Shown: one piece after another, positions 31,885 through 42,192 of the stretch | Layout: each line of letters begins with the position of its first letter | Numbering within the stretch: the first letter of the stretch is position 1 | NCBI GenBank assembly: GCA_902623215.1 | Contig: CACNSS010000002.1 | Location: 62,001-126,000, forward strand | Source of the DNA: an uncultured Pelagibacteraceae bacterium | Lineage (GTDB): Bacteria > Pseudomonadota > Alphaproteobacteria > Pelagibacterales > Pelagibacteraceae | Direction: 5' to 3' | Length of the DNA stretch: 64,000 nucleotides | The notes under the pieces: generated by a model | What the model was told of the DNA's origin: nothing | What the model saw: only the letters and a program-made list of their open reading frames with translations | The model's database searches: none | Program-made: the position numbers and the translations under genes

Positions 31885-32249
31885 TGACTTATGATAATAA
31901 TAATATTTTCGCAAAAATTTTAAGAAATGAAATTCCTTGTAAAAAAATTTATGAAGATGAATTTGTCCTATCTTTTTATGATATAAATCCCCAAAAGAAG
32001 ATACATGCACTTGTCATACCAAAAGGAAAATATAAAGATTTAGATGATTTTGCAAATAATGCCTCTAATGATGAAATTGTAGGTCTTATAAAAGGTATCA
32101 ATATAGTTGCCAAAAAACTAAATATTTCTGTTGATACTGGAAAAGGTTACAGGGCACTTGCAAATATAAGTCAGCATGGTGGACAAGAGGTGCCGCATTT
32201 ACATTTTCACCTATTTGGAGGTGAAAGCATAGGTAAAATGGTTCAATGA
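31884..32249 (+). CDS. HIT-family (HinT-like) nucleotide-binding protein
   Basis: NIFAKILRNEIPCKKIYEDE...HALVIPK...GGQEVPHLHFHLFGG. Confidence 0.95.
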   Translation: MTYDNNNIFAKILRNEIPCKKIYEDEFVLSFYDINPQKKIHALVIPKGKYKDLDDFANNASNDEIVGLIKGINIVAKKLNISVDTGKGYRALANISQHGGQEVPHLHFHLFGGESIGKMVQ

Positions 32250-32749
32250 GTTTAAAAGTTAAAAGAAATTATCTTGAAATTTATTCAATAGATGACTTGA
32301 TTGATGTAAAGATTATACCAAAAGAATTTAACATAGAACTAACTGATCCACCAAACTTTCAACTAAATAAGTTTTTTTACAAAAATATAGGTAAAAATCA
32401 TCGATGGACTGATAGATTATCGTGGAATGATAATCAGTGGATCAATTACACAACAAATAAGTATCTTAGAACCTATATTTTAAAAAACAAAAATGACCTT
32501 GCTGGTTATTTTGAGTTAATTTATCATTCGAGCGAGAATGAGGTTGAGATTGCTTATCTTGGTTTATTGGAGGAATATCATAATAAAAAACTAGGCTCGT
32601 ATTTATTATCTATTGCTATAAAAGAATCTTTTTTACAAAAACCCAAAAGAGTATGGGTTCACACCTGTTCTTTAGATCATAAAAATGCCCTTAATAATTA
32701 CCTTTCTAGGGGCATGAAGGTTTTTATGACTGAAACAGTGCAGATTTAG
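32246..32749 (+). CDS. GNAT-family N-acetyltransferase
   Basis: GYFELIYHSSENEVEIAYLGLLEEYHNKKLGSYLLSIAI...VWVHTCSLDHKNALNNYLSRGM. Confidence 0.85.
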   Translation: MSLKVKRNYLEIYSIDDLIDVKIIPKEFNIELTDPPNFQLNKFFYKNIGKNHRWTDRLSWNDNQWINYTTNKYLRTYILKNKNDLAGYFELIYHSSENEVEIAYLGLLEEYHNKKLGSYLLSIAIKESFLQKPKRVWVHTCSLDHKNALNNYLSRGMKVFMTETVQI

Positions 32750-32763
32750 TTATTAAAAGCTTT

Positions 32764-33315
32764 TTAGTCCGATTGAGGCAAAACGAATGTTTTTTTCTTG
32801 ATTTTTTGATTGAACGACATTGATGATAAAAAAACAATATTTAGATTTTGGTATAAATCTACTGTTTGCCAACCCATCAAATTCAAAGTTTTTTTGTCAA
32901 AAAATATATTTATTTCACTTTCATTTTTAAAAAATTTAAAGGCTACAAAATTTTTGTTAACATGGTAATTTTTTGATTTACTAATTATGTCTATTAGATA
33001 TTTTTTATCTAATATTAATTCCAGTGGAGTTTCTTTTAACGGATAAATATAATAACTAGATATAGTTTTAATTACTAATGATTTTCCATTAGATACTAAA
33101 ATTTTTTTATTATTTAAATTATATTTGCAAAAAATTTTTTTTGGATACTGTAAAACGCATTTACCTTTTTCGATTTTATCATTAATATTTTGTTCAAAAT
33201 TAAATGATATATTTTCGATTAAATTAAGTTTATTAAGTATATCAGTCTTAATAGAAGCAGAACTTTGGTTAATAGAAAAGAAAAACAATAATAATATTAG
33301 AAAGTATTTTGTCAT
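32764..33315 (-). CDS. lolA: Outer-membrane lipoprotein carrier LolA-like
   Basis: Signal peptide; NISFNFEQNINDKIEKGKCVLQYPKKIFCKY; next to ftsK. Confidence 0.78.
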   Translation of the reverse strand: MTKYFLILLLFFFSINQSSASIKTDILNKLNLIENISFNFEQNINDKIEKGKCVLQYPKKIFCKYNLNNKKILVSNGKSLVIKTISSYYIYPLKETPLELILDKKYLIDIISKSKNYHVNKNFVAFKFFKNESEINIFFDKKTLNLMGWQTVDLYQNLNIVFLSSMSFNQKIKKKTFVLPQSD

Positions 33316-35438
33316 TTTAGGACATCACGTTTCCCAACGTGGTTTGCTTTACTTACAATTCCTTCCGCTTCCATCATATCTATTATTCTTGCAGCTCGAT
33401 TATAGCCTATTTGTAATTTTCTTTGTAATAAAGAAGTCGAGGCTTTTCCCTCTGATTTTATTATTTCAACTGCATTGTTATATAACTCATCTTTATCTCC
33501 TTGATTGTTGGAGTTTTCAATCATTTCTTTCTCATCCGCAAAATTTAAAATTTCATCGATATAATCAGGTTCAGCCTGTGATCTTAAAAAATTATTAATT
33601 TTCTCGATTTCATTTTCAGACACATAAGGTGCATGAATTCTAACTATTTTGTTAGCAGAAGACATGTAAAGCATATCTCCTTTACCTAAGAGTTGCTCAG
33701 CACCTTGCTCACCCAAAATAGTTCTGCTATCTATTTTCGATGTTACCTGAAATGAAATACGCGTAGGAAAATTAGCTTTAATAGTACCGGTAATCACATC
33801 TACACTTGGTCTTTGAGTTGCCATTATAATGTGTATACCTGCAGCCCTAGCCATTTGGGATAACTTTTGAATATAATTTTCTATCTCTTTTCCAGCAACT
33901 AGCATTAAGTCAGACATCTCGTCAACTACAACAACAATGTAGGGCATTGGCAGTTTATGTTTTAAGTTATATCCATCGATATTTCTTACACCTTCTTTAG
34001 TCATTAGCCTATACCTACTTTCCATTTCTTTAACAACCCAACCTAAAACTGAAGCTGCTTTTTTTGCTTCGGTAATTACAGGACACAGTAAATGTGGAAC
34101 ACCCTCATATGTAGATAACTCCAGCATTTTCGGATCAATCAAAATAAATTTACATTTGTCAGGGTGATGTCTGTAAAGCAATGAGAGAATAATCGTGTTT
34201 ATGCAAACTGATTTTCCTGATCCGGTCGTGCCAGCAATCAATAAATGAGGCATTGATGTCAAATCTCTAACAATTGGTTCACCCGATATGCTTTTCCCTA
34301 ATGCAATTGGTAATTTTATTTCTTTTTTTTTAAAATCTTGATTATTGATAATTTCACTCAAATATACATTTTCTCTTTGCATATTTGGTAATTCTATACC
34401 TATTGTATTGCTACCTGGGATTGTAGATATCCTTGCAGACTCTGAGCTCGTATTTCTCGCAATATCATCTGAAAGATTTATAATTTTTGAAACTTTGATT
34501 CCAGCAGCTGGTTCAAATTGGTTTAGTGTTACTACCGGTCCATGACTAATTTTTTTAATCTTACCATTTACACCAAAATCTAAAAGTATTTTTTCTAAAA
34601 ATTTGGGATCAATTTGATCATCTTTGTCTGACTTAGACCTTTCATTTTTTGTAAAAGTTTCAAGTAATTCCAGTGATGGTAATTTAAATTTAGTTTTACT
34701 ATTAATCAGATTATTCTCTGCTTTTATAAATGGTAAATCTTCTTGAATTAAATTTTTGATCTCATCTTGTGGTATATACTCCTTTATAATCTCATTTCGA
34801 TTAGTATAATTCTTCTTTTTTTTATTAAGTCCAGCAGTAATTATTTTTTTAATTAAATTAAATAATTTTATGATATTTAAATTTATACTTAACAAAAAAA
34901 AGGCAGAAATAACTATGATAAAAATATAGTATGAAATTTTTTCGTTTGAATTAATCAATGTGCTTAAAAAAGTTTCATTTAGATACTGTCCAATAAATCC
35001 TCCATTACCATTTATATAAAGACCAAAAGCATCCTTATAAAAATAACTAAAAAAAATTGAACCGATAATTGAATAAATTACTATAAAAAATAAGTTTTCA
35101 AGGAATATTAAAATTTCTTTTTTTCTGAAAATATTTATTCCAGAAAGAGTAAATGTAACTGGTATTAAAAAAGCAATCAAACCAATAGATTGGAAGAAAA
35201 GATCTGAAGTATAACTTCCACGAAAACCTAGATAATTTTCAATTTTTAAATCTTTTGGAAATATAAAATTTGGATCATCAGGAGAGTAAGATATTAAAGC
35301 TAAAAAAAGGAGAACACCAAAAACAGTAACGATAATGCCTGCGATTTCAATTACTCTTTTTGTTATAAAAATTAGTACTGAATTGCCAAGTTTTTTTATT
35401 TCCATAGCAGATGAATCAAATATATGTCTTTGTATCAT
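33312..35438 (-). CDS. ftsK: DNA translocase FtsK
   Basis: N-terminal TMs; HLLIAGTTGSGKSVCINTIILSLLYRH, FILIDPKMLELS, C-terminal winged helix (gamma). Confidence 0.96.
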   Translation of the reverse strand: MIQRHIFDSSAMEIKKLGNSVLIFITKRVIEIAGIIVTVFGVLLFLALISYSPDDPNFIFPKDLKIENYLGFRGSYTSDLFFQSIGLIAFLIPVTFTLSGINIFRKKEILIFLENLFFIVIYSIIGSIFFSYFYKDAFGLYINGNGGFIGQYLNETFLSTLINSNEKISYYIFIIVISAFFLLSINLNIIKLFNLIKKIITAGLNKKKKNYTNRNEIIKEYIPQDEIKNLIQEDLPFIKAENNLINSKTKFKLPSLELLETFTKNERSKSDKDDQIDPKFLEKILLDFGVNGKIKKISHGPVVTLNQFEPAAGIKVSKIINLSDDIARNTSSESARISTIPGSNTIGIELPNMQRENVYLSEIINNQDFKKKEIKLPIALGKSISGEPIVRDLTSMPHLLIAGTTGSGKSVCINTIILSLLYRHHPDKCKFILIDPKMLELSTYEGVPHLLCPVITEAKKAASVLGWVVKEMESRYRLMTKEGVRNIDGYNLKHKLPMPYIVVVVDEMSDLMLVAGKEIENYIQKLSQMARAAGIHIIMATQRPSVDVITGTIKANFPTRISFQVTSKIDSRTILGEQGAEQLLGKGDMLYMSSANKIVRIHAPYVSENEIEKINNFLRSQAEPDYIDEILNFADEKEMIENSNNQGDKDELYNNAVEIIKSEGKASTSLLQRKLQIGYNRAARIIDMMEAEGIVSKANHVGKRDVLK

Positions 35439-35468
35439 CTAATTTTTATTGTTAAAATTAAAATAATT

Positions 35469-36539
35469 ATGAAAGTTTGTATTTTAGGAAACGGGCTAAT
35501 AAGCTTAACATTAGCAAAAACTTTAGTTAACCAAGGAATATATGTAGATATTCTTTCATCAAAAAATAACTTTAAGTATAAAAAAAACCAGACATTAGGC
35601 ATTTCAAAATCAAATGTTGATTTTTTTAACAAAAATATAATTAATATTAAAAATTTATTATGGGATATTAATAAGATAGAAATTTATAGCGAAAATCTCA
35701 ATAATGAAAAAATTCTGGATTTTAAAAATTATAATGAAAAACTTTTTTCAATAATTAAAAACCATGAGTTGTATGATTTGTTATCACTAAGCTTAAAAAA
35801 AAATCGTAAATGTAATTTCAAAAAAATCCTTAATTCAAAAAATTTACTTAGGAGGGACTATAAATTAATAATTAACACAGATTTATTTAGTCCTTTAACT
35901 AAAAAATTTTTTCACAGAAGAATAAAAAAAAATTACAAAAGCTCGGCATATACTTCAATTATCCGTCATAAAAAGTTAGAGAATAACATTGCTTCTCAAA
36001 TTTTTACAGCGACAGGCCCTTTAGCTTTTCTTCCAATATCAAATACAGAAACATCGATAGTTTATTCTTATAATGGCAGAGACGAATTCAACTTTAAAAA
36101 AATAGTTAATAGATTTAACAAATCTTATGAAATTTTGTCTTATAAAAAAGTCTCTAGTTTTGAGCTTCAACTAGTAAACCTAAGATCTTACCACTATAAA
36201 AATATTTTAGCATTTGGTGATTTGCTTCATAAGATACACCCATTAGCTGGACAAGGTTTTAATATGTCTTTAAGAGATATAAATGAGATTTTGAGAATTA
36301 TAAATTTAAAAAAAAAAAATGGTTTAGATTTAGATAGTTCAATTTTTAAAGAATTTGAGGATAGGATGAAACACAAAAATTTTATTTTTTCAAACTGTGT
36401 AGATTTTATTTACGAATACTTTAATTTTGAAAATAATATTAAAAATAACATTTTAAGCAAAGCTGTAAAATATTTAGGTAAAAATTATACAATTAATAAA
36501 TATTTCACCAAGATTGCTGATAGTGGTTTGATAATTTAG
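35469..36539 (+). CDS. UbiH/COQ6-type FAD-dependent hydroxylase
   Basis: MKVCILGNGLISLTLAKTL, AFGDLLHKIHPLAGQGFNMSLRDI. Confidence 0.82.
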   Translation: MKVCILGNGLISLTLAKTLVNQGIYVDILSSKNNFKYKKNQTLGISKSNVDFFNKNIINIKNLLWDINKIEIYSENLNNEKILDFKNYNEKLFSIIKNHELYDLLSLSLKKNRKCNFKKILNSKNLLRRDYKLIINTDLFSPLTKKFFHRRIKKNYKSSAYTSIIRHKKLENNIASQIFTATGPLAFLPISNTETSIVYSYNGRDEFNFKKIVNRFNKSYEILSYKKVSSFELQLVNLRSYHYKNILAFGDLLHKIHPLAGQGFNMSLRDINEILRIINLKKKNGLDLDSSIFKEFEDRMKHKNFIFSNCVDFIYEYFNFENNIKNNILSKAVKYLGKNYTINKYFTKIADSGLII

Positions 36540-36541
36540 AA

Positions 36542-37189
36542 CTATTGTATAGTTGTATTGTTATATTGATCAAATGTGTAAGTAGTTAAAATATCTGCGA
36601 TTTTAGATTTTCTACTATTTAAGTTTTTTGTTTCCAAGAGAACTTGCTTTTCCTCTAAAGTAAAAGGTGAGGCCATGGCTAAAGCGTTTATAGTTTCATC
36701 CAAGCTTTGGTTCTCTAATGCTTTCCAGTTAATAATAAACCCTTTTTTTTCAAAAAGATTCTTTAAATCTTTAAATATGAGCTCTAAATCAGAAAATTTT
36801 AGATCTTCTTTTTGATCCTCTAGGTCATCGTAAAATTTACTAAAATTTATTTCAAATTCGCGGTATTTTTTGTTTGTAACAATTTCATTTATCAGATTGA
36901 ACCTTATTAAACCTTTAAGTTCGATTAAATATCTTTCATCATCAGTTTTTTGAAAATTCACGATTTTACCCATGCATCCAACACTATACAATTCTGGCAG
37001 ATCTTGATTTTCTTTATCAAGCAGTTTTGGTTGAATCATGCCTATAAGCTTATCTGACTTCATACTATCATTGATCATGTCGATGTATCTTGGCTCAAAA
37101 ATATTAAGTGGAACTGTTGTTTTAGGAAAAACAATGAAATTACTTAGAGGAAAAACAGCAATTTTTTTTGGTAAATCTTTTTTTTTCAT
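36542..37189 (-). CDS. LON peptidase substrate-binding domain protein
   Basis: IAVFPLSNFIVFPKTTVPLNIFEPRYIDMINDSM, GCMGKIVNFQKTDDERYLIELKGL. Confidence 0.9.
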   Translation of the reverse strand: MKKKDLPKKIAVFPLSNFIVFPKTTVPLNIFEPRYIDMINDSMKSDKLIGMIQPKLLDKENQDLPELYSVGCMGKIVNFQKTDDERYLIELKGLIRFNLINEIVTNKKYREFEINFSKFYDDLEDQKEDLKFSDLELIFKDLKNLFEKKGFIINWKALENQSLDETINALAMASPFTLEEKQVLLETKNLNSRKSKIADILTTYTFDQYNNTTIQ

Positions 37190-37254
37190 ATTTTACTATA
37201 ACACAGTTAATATTGCTTGAATAAAAAATTACAGCTTAATATACTGTCTCATGT

Positions 37255-37329
37255 GCGGGCATAGCTCAGTGGTAGAGCGTCTCGTTGCCAACGAGAAGGT
37301 CGAGGGTTCGACCCCCTTTGCCCGCTCCA
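37255..37329 (+). tRNA. tRNA-Gly(GCC)
   Basis: Cloverleaf GCGGGCA...TCTCG-TTGCCAA-CGAGA...GGTTCGACCCC...TGCCCGCT-CCA; encoded CCA end. Confidence 0.96.
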
Positions 37330-37580
37330 AAAATTTATAGCATATTAAAATTTGAATTAATGTTTAGATGAATATTAATCATTCTTATGCAATGGTTAAT
37401 TAGTATGAGCTACATCAGCCTTTTAAACTTGTCAATTAAATTGAAATATAAAGATATTGCATTTTATAAAGACTGAAAACCCCTTTAATTATTGTGGAGG
37501 ACAAGGTGTTGAGTTTGTATCTAAAAATTTTCTTGGGAAAAAGTTACTAATGATTTATATAATTTGATATAAATTTAAAT

Positions 37581-37919
37581 ATGTCTGATTTAGCAAATAA
37601 AAAATGTATTCCTTGTGAAGGAAATATCCCTCCCTTTAACGTTGAGGAAATCCATCAATATTTAAAACAAATTGATGGCTGGAAAGTTGTTGAGGATAAA
37701 ATTGATGGGTTTCACTTAATAAAAAATTTCAAATTTGATAACTTTTTACAAAGTCAAAAATTTATAAATAAAGTTGGTGAAATTGCAGAGCTAGAGGGAC
37801 ATCATCCCGATTTATGGTTTGGCTGGGGTTATGCTAGTATAAAGATTTTTACACATGCAATCAAAGGTTTGGCAGAAAGTGATTTTATACTTGCTGCAAA
37901 AATAGACAAATTGAGATGA
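37581..37919 (+). CDS. Pterin-4a-carbinolamine dehydratase-like protein
   Basis: IHQYLKQIDGWKVVEDKI...KNFKFDNFLQSQKFINKVGEIAELEGHHPDLWFGWGYASIKIFTHAIKGL. Confidence 0.93.
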   Translation: MSDLANKKCIPCEGNIPPFNVEEIHQYLKQIDGWKVVEDKIDGFHLIKNFKFDNFLQSQKFINKVGEIAELEGHHPDLWFGWGYASIKIFTHAIKGLAESDFILAAKIDKLR

Positions 37920-39461
37920 TTAGTGATTAAAATGTCTTGTTTTAGAGAATACCAAAATAGTATTTGTTTGGTTAGCATATCTAATTACATCTTTATCATT
38001 CTTTGATCCGGAAGGTTGAATAACTGCAGTGACGCCAGATTGTACTAGCTTTTCTATGCCGTCAACAAATGGAAAAAAAGCATCAGAGGCTGCAAATAAT
38101 TCATCTTTTTTCTCAAAATTTTGAAATTTTTTCATTTTATTTATTGCTATTTGACAACTATCTAACCTACTTGGTTGTCCAGCACCTATCCCAATCGTTC
38201 TGTAATTATTAGTTATCACTATTGCATTTGACTTAATATTTCTGCAGACATTAAATGCAAAAATAAGTTTATTTAAAGTCTCTTTATTTGGTTTTTTTTT
38301 AGAGACAACCTTGAAATTTTTTTTGGAAAAATTTATATTATCTGTATTTTGAAGTAATATTGAGTTAAATTTATTTTTAAAACTAAATTCAACATTTTCT
38401 TTTAAATTCGAGGAATCAATTATTCTTAAATTTTTTTTTTTTTTTAAAAGATTTAAAGATTTACTATCAAAACCGTTTGCAATTATTACCTCGAAAAAAA
38501 TTTTTCTCATTTCTTTTGCTAAATCTATACTCATTTTGAAATTACATGAAGCGATACCTCCGTAAGCACTTATCGGATCGCTTTCCAGGGCCTCTTTAAA
38601 AGATTTGATTTTATTTTGATGAATTGAAACACCACATGGATTAGCATGTTTTATTATCACAACTCCTCTATTATGCGGCAATGATTTTGTTAGGCTTAAT
38701 GCTGAGTAAATATCATTATAATTATTATAACTTAATTCCTTACCGTTAATTTGGATAATATCTGGATTATCATTTTTAGTATATATTGCAGCTTCCTGAT
38801 GTGGATTTTCCCCATACCTAGTTTTTTTGATCAATTTACCTGAAAAAATATTTTTCATTGGAAAAACGTTCTTGTTTTTTTTGTTAAAATATTCAAAAAT
38901 TTTTGATTCATAATAAGCAGTTTCCATAAATGCTTCTTCAGCTAAGTTTTCCCTAAAATTTAAACTTGTTGAACCATTATTAGTCTTAATTTCATTAATT
39001 AGGTTTTTGTATTGATCTGGATTACAAATAACTACAACATCTTTGAAATTTTTTGCAGCTGCTCTCACCATTGAGGGTCCTCCAATATCGATATTTTCAA
39101 TTATTTTATTTTGGTTGGAGGTGTTCGATAACACTTTTTCGAATGGATAAAAGTTTACAATTACAAGATCTATATTTTCATAACCATTTTTCTTGATTTC
39201 AATTTGATGCCTCTGATTTTGTCTTTTAAAAAGAATTCCTCCATAAATTTTTGGGTGTAGCGTTTTTACTCTTCCGTCTAAGATTTCATTTGTGCCTGTA
39301 AAACTTGATAGCTCAGTACACTTAAATCCAAGCTTTTGTATTTCTCTGTATGTCCCACCTGAACTTATAATTTCAATCTTGTATTTTTTAAGAGTATCAA
39401 TTAGAGATCTTAAGTTATTTTTATTTGAGACTGAAATCAATGCTTTTTGAATTTTCTTCAT
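37920..39461 (-). CDS. purH: Bifunctional AICAR transformylase/IMP cyclohydrolase
   Basis: ALISVSNKNNLRSLIDTL, GRVKTLHPKIYGGILF, IDIGGPSMVRAAAKNF. Confidence 0.97.
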   Translation of the reverse strand: MKKIQKALISVSNKNNLRSLIDTLKKYKIEIISSGGTYREIQKLGFKCTELSSFTGTNEILDGRVKTLHPKIYGGILFKRQNQRHQIEIKKNGYENIDLVIVNFYPFEKVLSNTSNQNKIIENIDIGGPSMVRAAAKNFKDVVVICNPDQYKNLINEIKTNNGSTSLNFRENLAEEAFMETAYYESKIFEYFNKKNKNVFPMKNIFSGKLIKKTRYGENPHQEAAIYTKNDNPDIIQINGKELSYNNYNDIYSALSLTKSLPHNRGVVIIKHANPCGVSIHQNKIKSFKEALESDPISAYGGIASCNFKMSIDLAKEMRKIFFEVIIANGFDSKSLNLLKKKKNLRIIDSSNLKENVEFSFKNKFNSILLQNTDNINFSKKNFKVVSKKKPNKETLNKLIFAFNVCRNIKSNAIVITNNYRTIGIGAGQPSRLDSCQIAINKMKKFQNFEKKDELFAASDAFFPFVDGIEKLVQSGVTAVIQPSGSKNDKDVIRYANQTNTILVFSKTRHFNH

Positions 39462-39467
39462 TAATAT

Positions 39468-41048
39468 CTAAATTTTAGACAATTCCCATTTTATATTATT
39501 ATTTTCACCAGCTATTCCCGAGATGAATATATTTTGATTTTCTACAAATGTATTTTTATTACCGAAATATAAACCATTTTCAATATCGATAGTATAGTTA
39601 TTGCAAATAAATTTCCACCCTTCTGAGTCTAATTCAATTAATATAGTTTTTTCATCTTGTGTTTTTGTTATTTTCGTAGATGGATCTAGATGAAATCGTA
39701 CATCAAATTTAAGATTTGGGATGATTTTTTTGAAGTTAAGCTTTTCAACTCCTACTAATTTATTTTTTTCTGGCAAAAAGTTTATCTCTCGCTCATAAAT
39801 TAAATTATATTTCTTAAGGTATCCATCATGAGACGCTATTATTTTCCACTCATTTTTTTCGTAATTAATTTTTTTTATATTTGTTTTTAATTTATCTTTG
39901 ATTTCAAGATTTGAGGCTGAATTTTTTATGAATTTACAGGATGAGTTGTCATCAACAATCAATACATTATGTGCTGCAGAAGATTTTGAAATTTGATTAT
40001 ATTTTGAGTTATTTTCCTCAAAATAACCTGAATTTGTAAAAATTTTTTTTCCTTTGGAGGCAAATTCAAATGAGAGCGCTCCCGCCTGATATTTTTCTGA
40101 AAATTTTTTATTTGGTGATGAACCAATATCCATAATCAAATTTATTTTTTTATTCTTAAAACTTACATAATTTGAAAATTCAAAATTATCATTATTGAAG
40201 GAATATCCGAGCCTTTTTAAATAGATATCAAATTCCTCATTATTGGAAATGTTATTTCCATTAAATAAAGGATCAAATTTCAAATTACTCCAAAAAAATG
40301 CATAAGACTGTCCCAAATTAAAAATATATTCATCTACAAATTCAGGTATTTCTGATTGAGACTCTTTAAACCATTCTCTAATCAATATTAGATATTTAAG
40401 AAAAAAAATTGATAATTTAATATTCCTAGATTTTAAAATACCAATATTATCAAAAGTCAATTTGATGATTTTTTTTAGATGCTCCAAGCCTTTTAATTTT
40501 ATGTTTCTGTCATTTTTATATGAAAGTCCCACCAAAATAATTGCTGCAACACCTATAATTTTATTATTTAGGCTTATTTCTTTATCTATTTGATTAATGA
40601 GATGTAAAGTTTGTTTATGTATAATAAAGTTAAAATCTTTCTGATACTCTTCTTCTCCATTGTCGTAAGTTAAATTTGTATTTGATAATAAAGAAATAAT
40701 TCGTTTTGATGTTAATTTAAACTCCCAAGTTTTTGAATTATATTTATAATTTTTTTCTATCCAACTTTTTATTATCATTTGTACTGACTTTGATGATGAT
40801 TTTAAATCAAGACTGAAAAGCCAATTAAAATTATTAAGTTTTTGCACTTGTTTTTCATTTAACTTTTTATTAGTCCAAAAATCATCATGAGAAAAATCAT
40901 GAATATTCAATTTTTTTGTTTTAATTTTAACAATAGAGGATTGTAAATGAGCACTTGGTTTGTATTCTAGCTCACTTATTGATTTATCAGTTAAAATTTT
41001 GTCATAAATGAAAGAATTAAGATAAATTTGTTTTAAAATTTCAAACAT
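39468..41048 (-). CDS. Heparinase II/III family protein
   Basis: LFSLDLKSSSKSVQMIIKSWIEKNYKY...MDIGSSPNKKFSEKYQAGALSFEFASKGKKIFTNSGY...AHNVLIVDD; between rpe and purH. Confidence 0.85.
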   Translation of the reverse strand: MFEILKQIYLNSFIYDKILTDKSISELEYKPSAHLQSSIVKIKTKKLNIHDFSHDDFWTNKKLNEKQVQKLNNFNWLFSLDLKSSSKSVQMIIKSWIEKNYKYNSKTWEFKLTSKRIISLLSNTNLTYDNGEEEYQKDFNFIIHKQTLHLINQIDKEISLNNKIIGVAAIILVGLSYKNDRNIKLKGLEHLKKIIKLTFDNIGILKSRNIKLSIFFLKYLILIREWFKESQSEIPEFVDEYIFNLGQSYAFFWSNLKFDPLFNGNNISNNEEFDIYLKRLGYSFNNDNFEFSNYVSFKNKKINLIMDIGSSPNKKFSEKYQAGALSFEFASKGKKIFTNSGYFEENNSKYNQISKSSAAHNVLIVDDNSSCKFIKNSASNLEIKDKLKTNIKKINYEKNEWKIIASHDGYLKKYNLIYEREINFLPEKNKLVGVEKLNFKKIIPNLKFDVRFHLDPSTKITKTQDEKTILIELDSEGWKFICNNYTIDIENGLYFGNKNTFVENQNIFISGIAGENNNIKWELSKI

Positions 41049-41078
41049 ATCTAAATCAAATTAAGTATAGTTTAACAA

Positions 41079-41738
41079 TTAAACAGATCTTAACAAATCT
41101 ATGTTTTTTTTAATATCACCATTATTGTTTTTAAAAATAGTGGTTCCAGAAACCAGGATATTTACACCTGATTTAATTGCTAATTTAGAATTTTCAAAAT
41201 CTATTCCACCATCAATTTCAATATCAAAATTAAGTCTTCTATCTTTTTTAATTCTGTCTAATTTTTCAACTTTTTCTAAAACTTGAGGCATAAACTTTTG
41301 CCCACCAAAACCTGGATTAACACTCATTATAAGTATCAGATTTAATTTATCTAAAAATTTATTTATAACTTCTATTTTTGTTTCAGGATTAAGTGAAATT
41401 CCAACTTTTTTTTTTAGCTGTTTTATTTTATTTATTGATTTCTCAAGATTATCAGTAGCTTCTGGATGTATAGTGATAATATCCGCACCTGCTTTAGCGT
41501 AACTCTCAATATACTTATGAACAGGAGAAATCATTAGATGAACATCAAAAGGTATTGATGAGTTTTTTTTTAGTGCCTCAATTACAGGGGGACCGATAGT
41601 TAGATTTGGCACAAAGTGACCATCCATAACATCTACGTGTATCATGTCAGCACCAGCATTTTCTAATCTTTTTATTTCGTTACCTAATTGACTAAAGTCA
41701 GCAGACAATATCGAGGGAGAAATTTGTATTTTTTTCAT
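41079..41738 (-). CDS. rpe: Ribulose-phosphate 3-epimerase
   Basis: ISPSILSADFSQLGNEI, DMIHVDVMDGHFVPNLTIGPPVIEAL, SVNPGFGGQKFMP. Confidence 0.97.
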   Translation of the reverse strand: MKKIQISPSILSADFSQLGNEIKRLENAGADMIHVDVMDGHFVPNLTIGPPVIEALKKNSSIPFDVHLMISPVHKYIESYAKAGADIITIHPEATDNLEKSINKIKQLKKKVGISLNPETKIEVINKFLDKLNLILIMSVNPGFGGQKFMPQVLEKVEKLDRIKKDRRLNFDIEIDGGIDFENSKLAIKSGVNILVSGTTIFKNNNGDIKKNIDLLRSV

Positions 41739-41778
41739 ATGCTATAAGATTAACTAGTACCAAATTTTAAAATTTTAT

Positions 41779-42123
41779 TTAATTAAAAAATTGATAAATT
41801 TGTCTTGAAATCTCACTTTCTAATGGAAAAGAGAGCATACCCATTACTGAATATCCTAGAACCCAAGGCATAAAGTAAAATCTTATCATAAAAAAAAACC
41901 AAGCAACATAAAGAGGCACAATTGGTTGGATAATAAAAGACGGTGTTATAGGTTTAAATAAATAAATGAGTGGATTAGTGAACTTAACAAAAACTCTCAT
42001 AAAAAAAAATTGAGAATCTTCCTTTTGAAAAATATTCATTGCAACCCTTCCAATCAAAGTCCACATGATTACGCCTAGAATATAGTCAATTATATATACT
42101 AAAGGATGAAAGTTAGCTGACAT
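41779..42123 (-). CDS. YggT-like integral membrane protein
   Basis: LIGRVAMNIF...FVKFTNPLIYLFKPITPSFI hydrophobic pattern similar to YggT. Confidence 0.5.
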   Translation of the reverse strand: MSANFHPLVYIIDYILGVIMWTLIGRVAMNIFQKEDSQFFFMRVFVKFTNPLIYLFKPITPSFIIQPIVPLYVAWFFFMIRFYFMPWVLGYSVMGMLSFPLESEISRQIYQFFN

Positions 42124-42157
42124 TGGGAAATTTATATTGGAAAAAGATCGAAATTTA

Positions 42158-42181
42158 AAGGGGCGAAATTAATCGCCCCTT
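42158..42181 (-). terminator. Intrinsic terminator downstream of the sodium:solute symporter gene
   Basis: Perfect 8-bp stem AAGGGGCG-AAATTAAT-CGCCCCTT; T-rich continuation on minus strand. Confidence 0.82.
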
Positions 42182-42192
42182 AAAAAGGTTAT

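Noticed and set aside
33318-33345. ACGTTTCCCAACGT inverted repeat near the 3' end of ftsK considered as parS-like
   Set aside because: Core lacks CACGTG symmetry of parS; likely chance within coding sequence.
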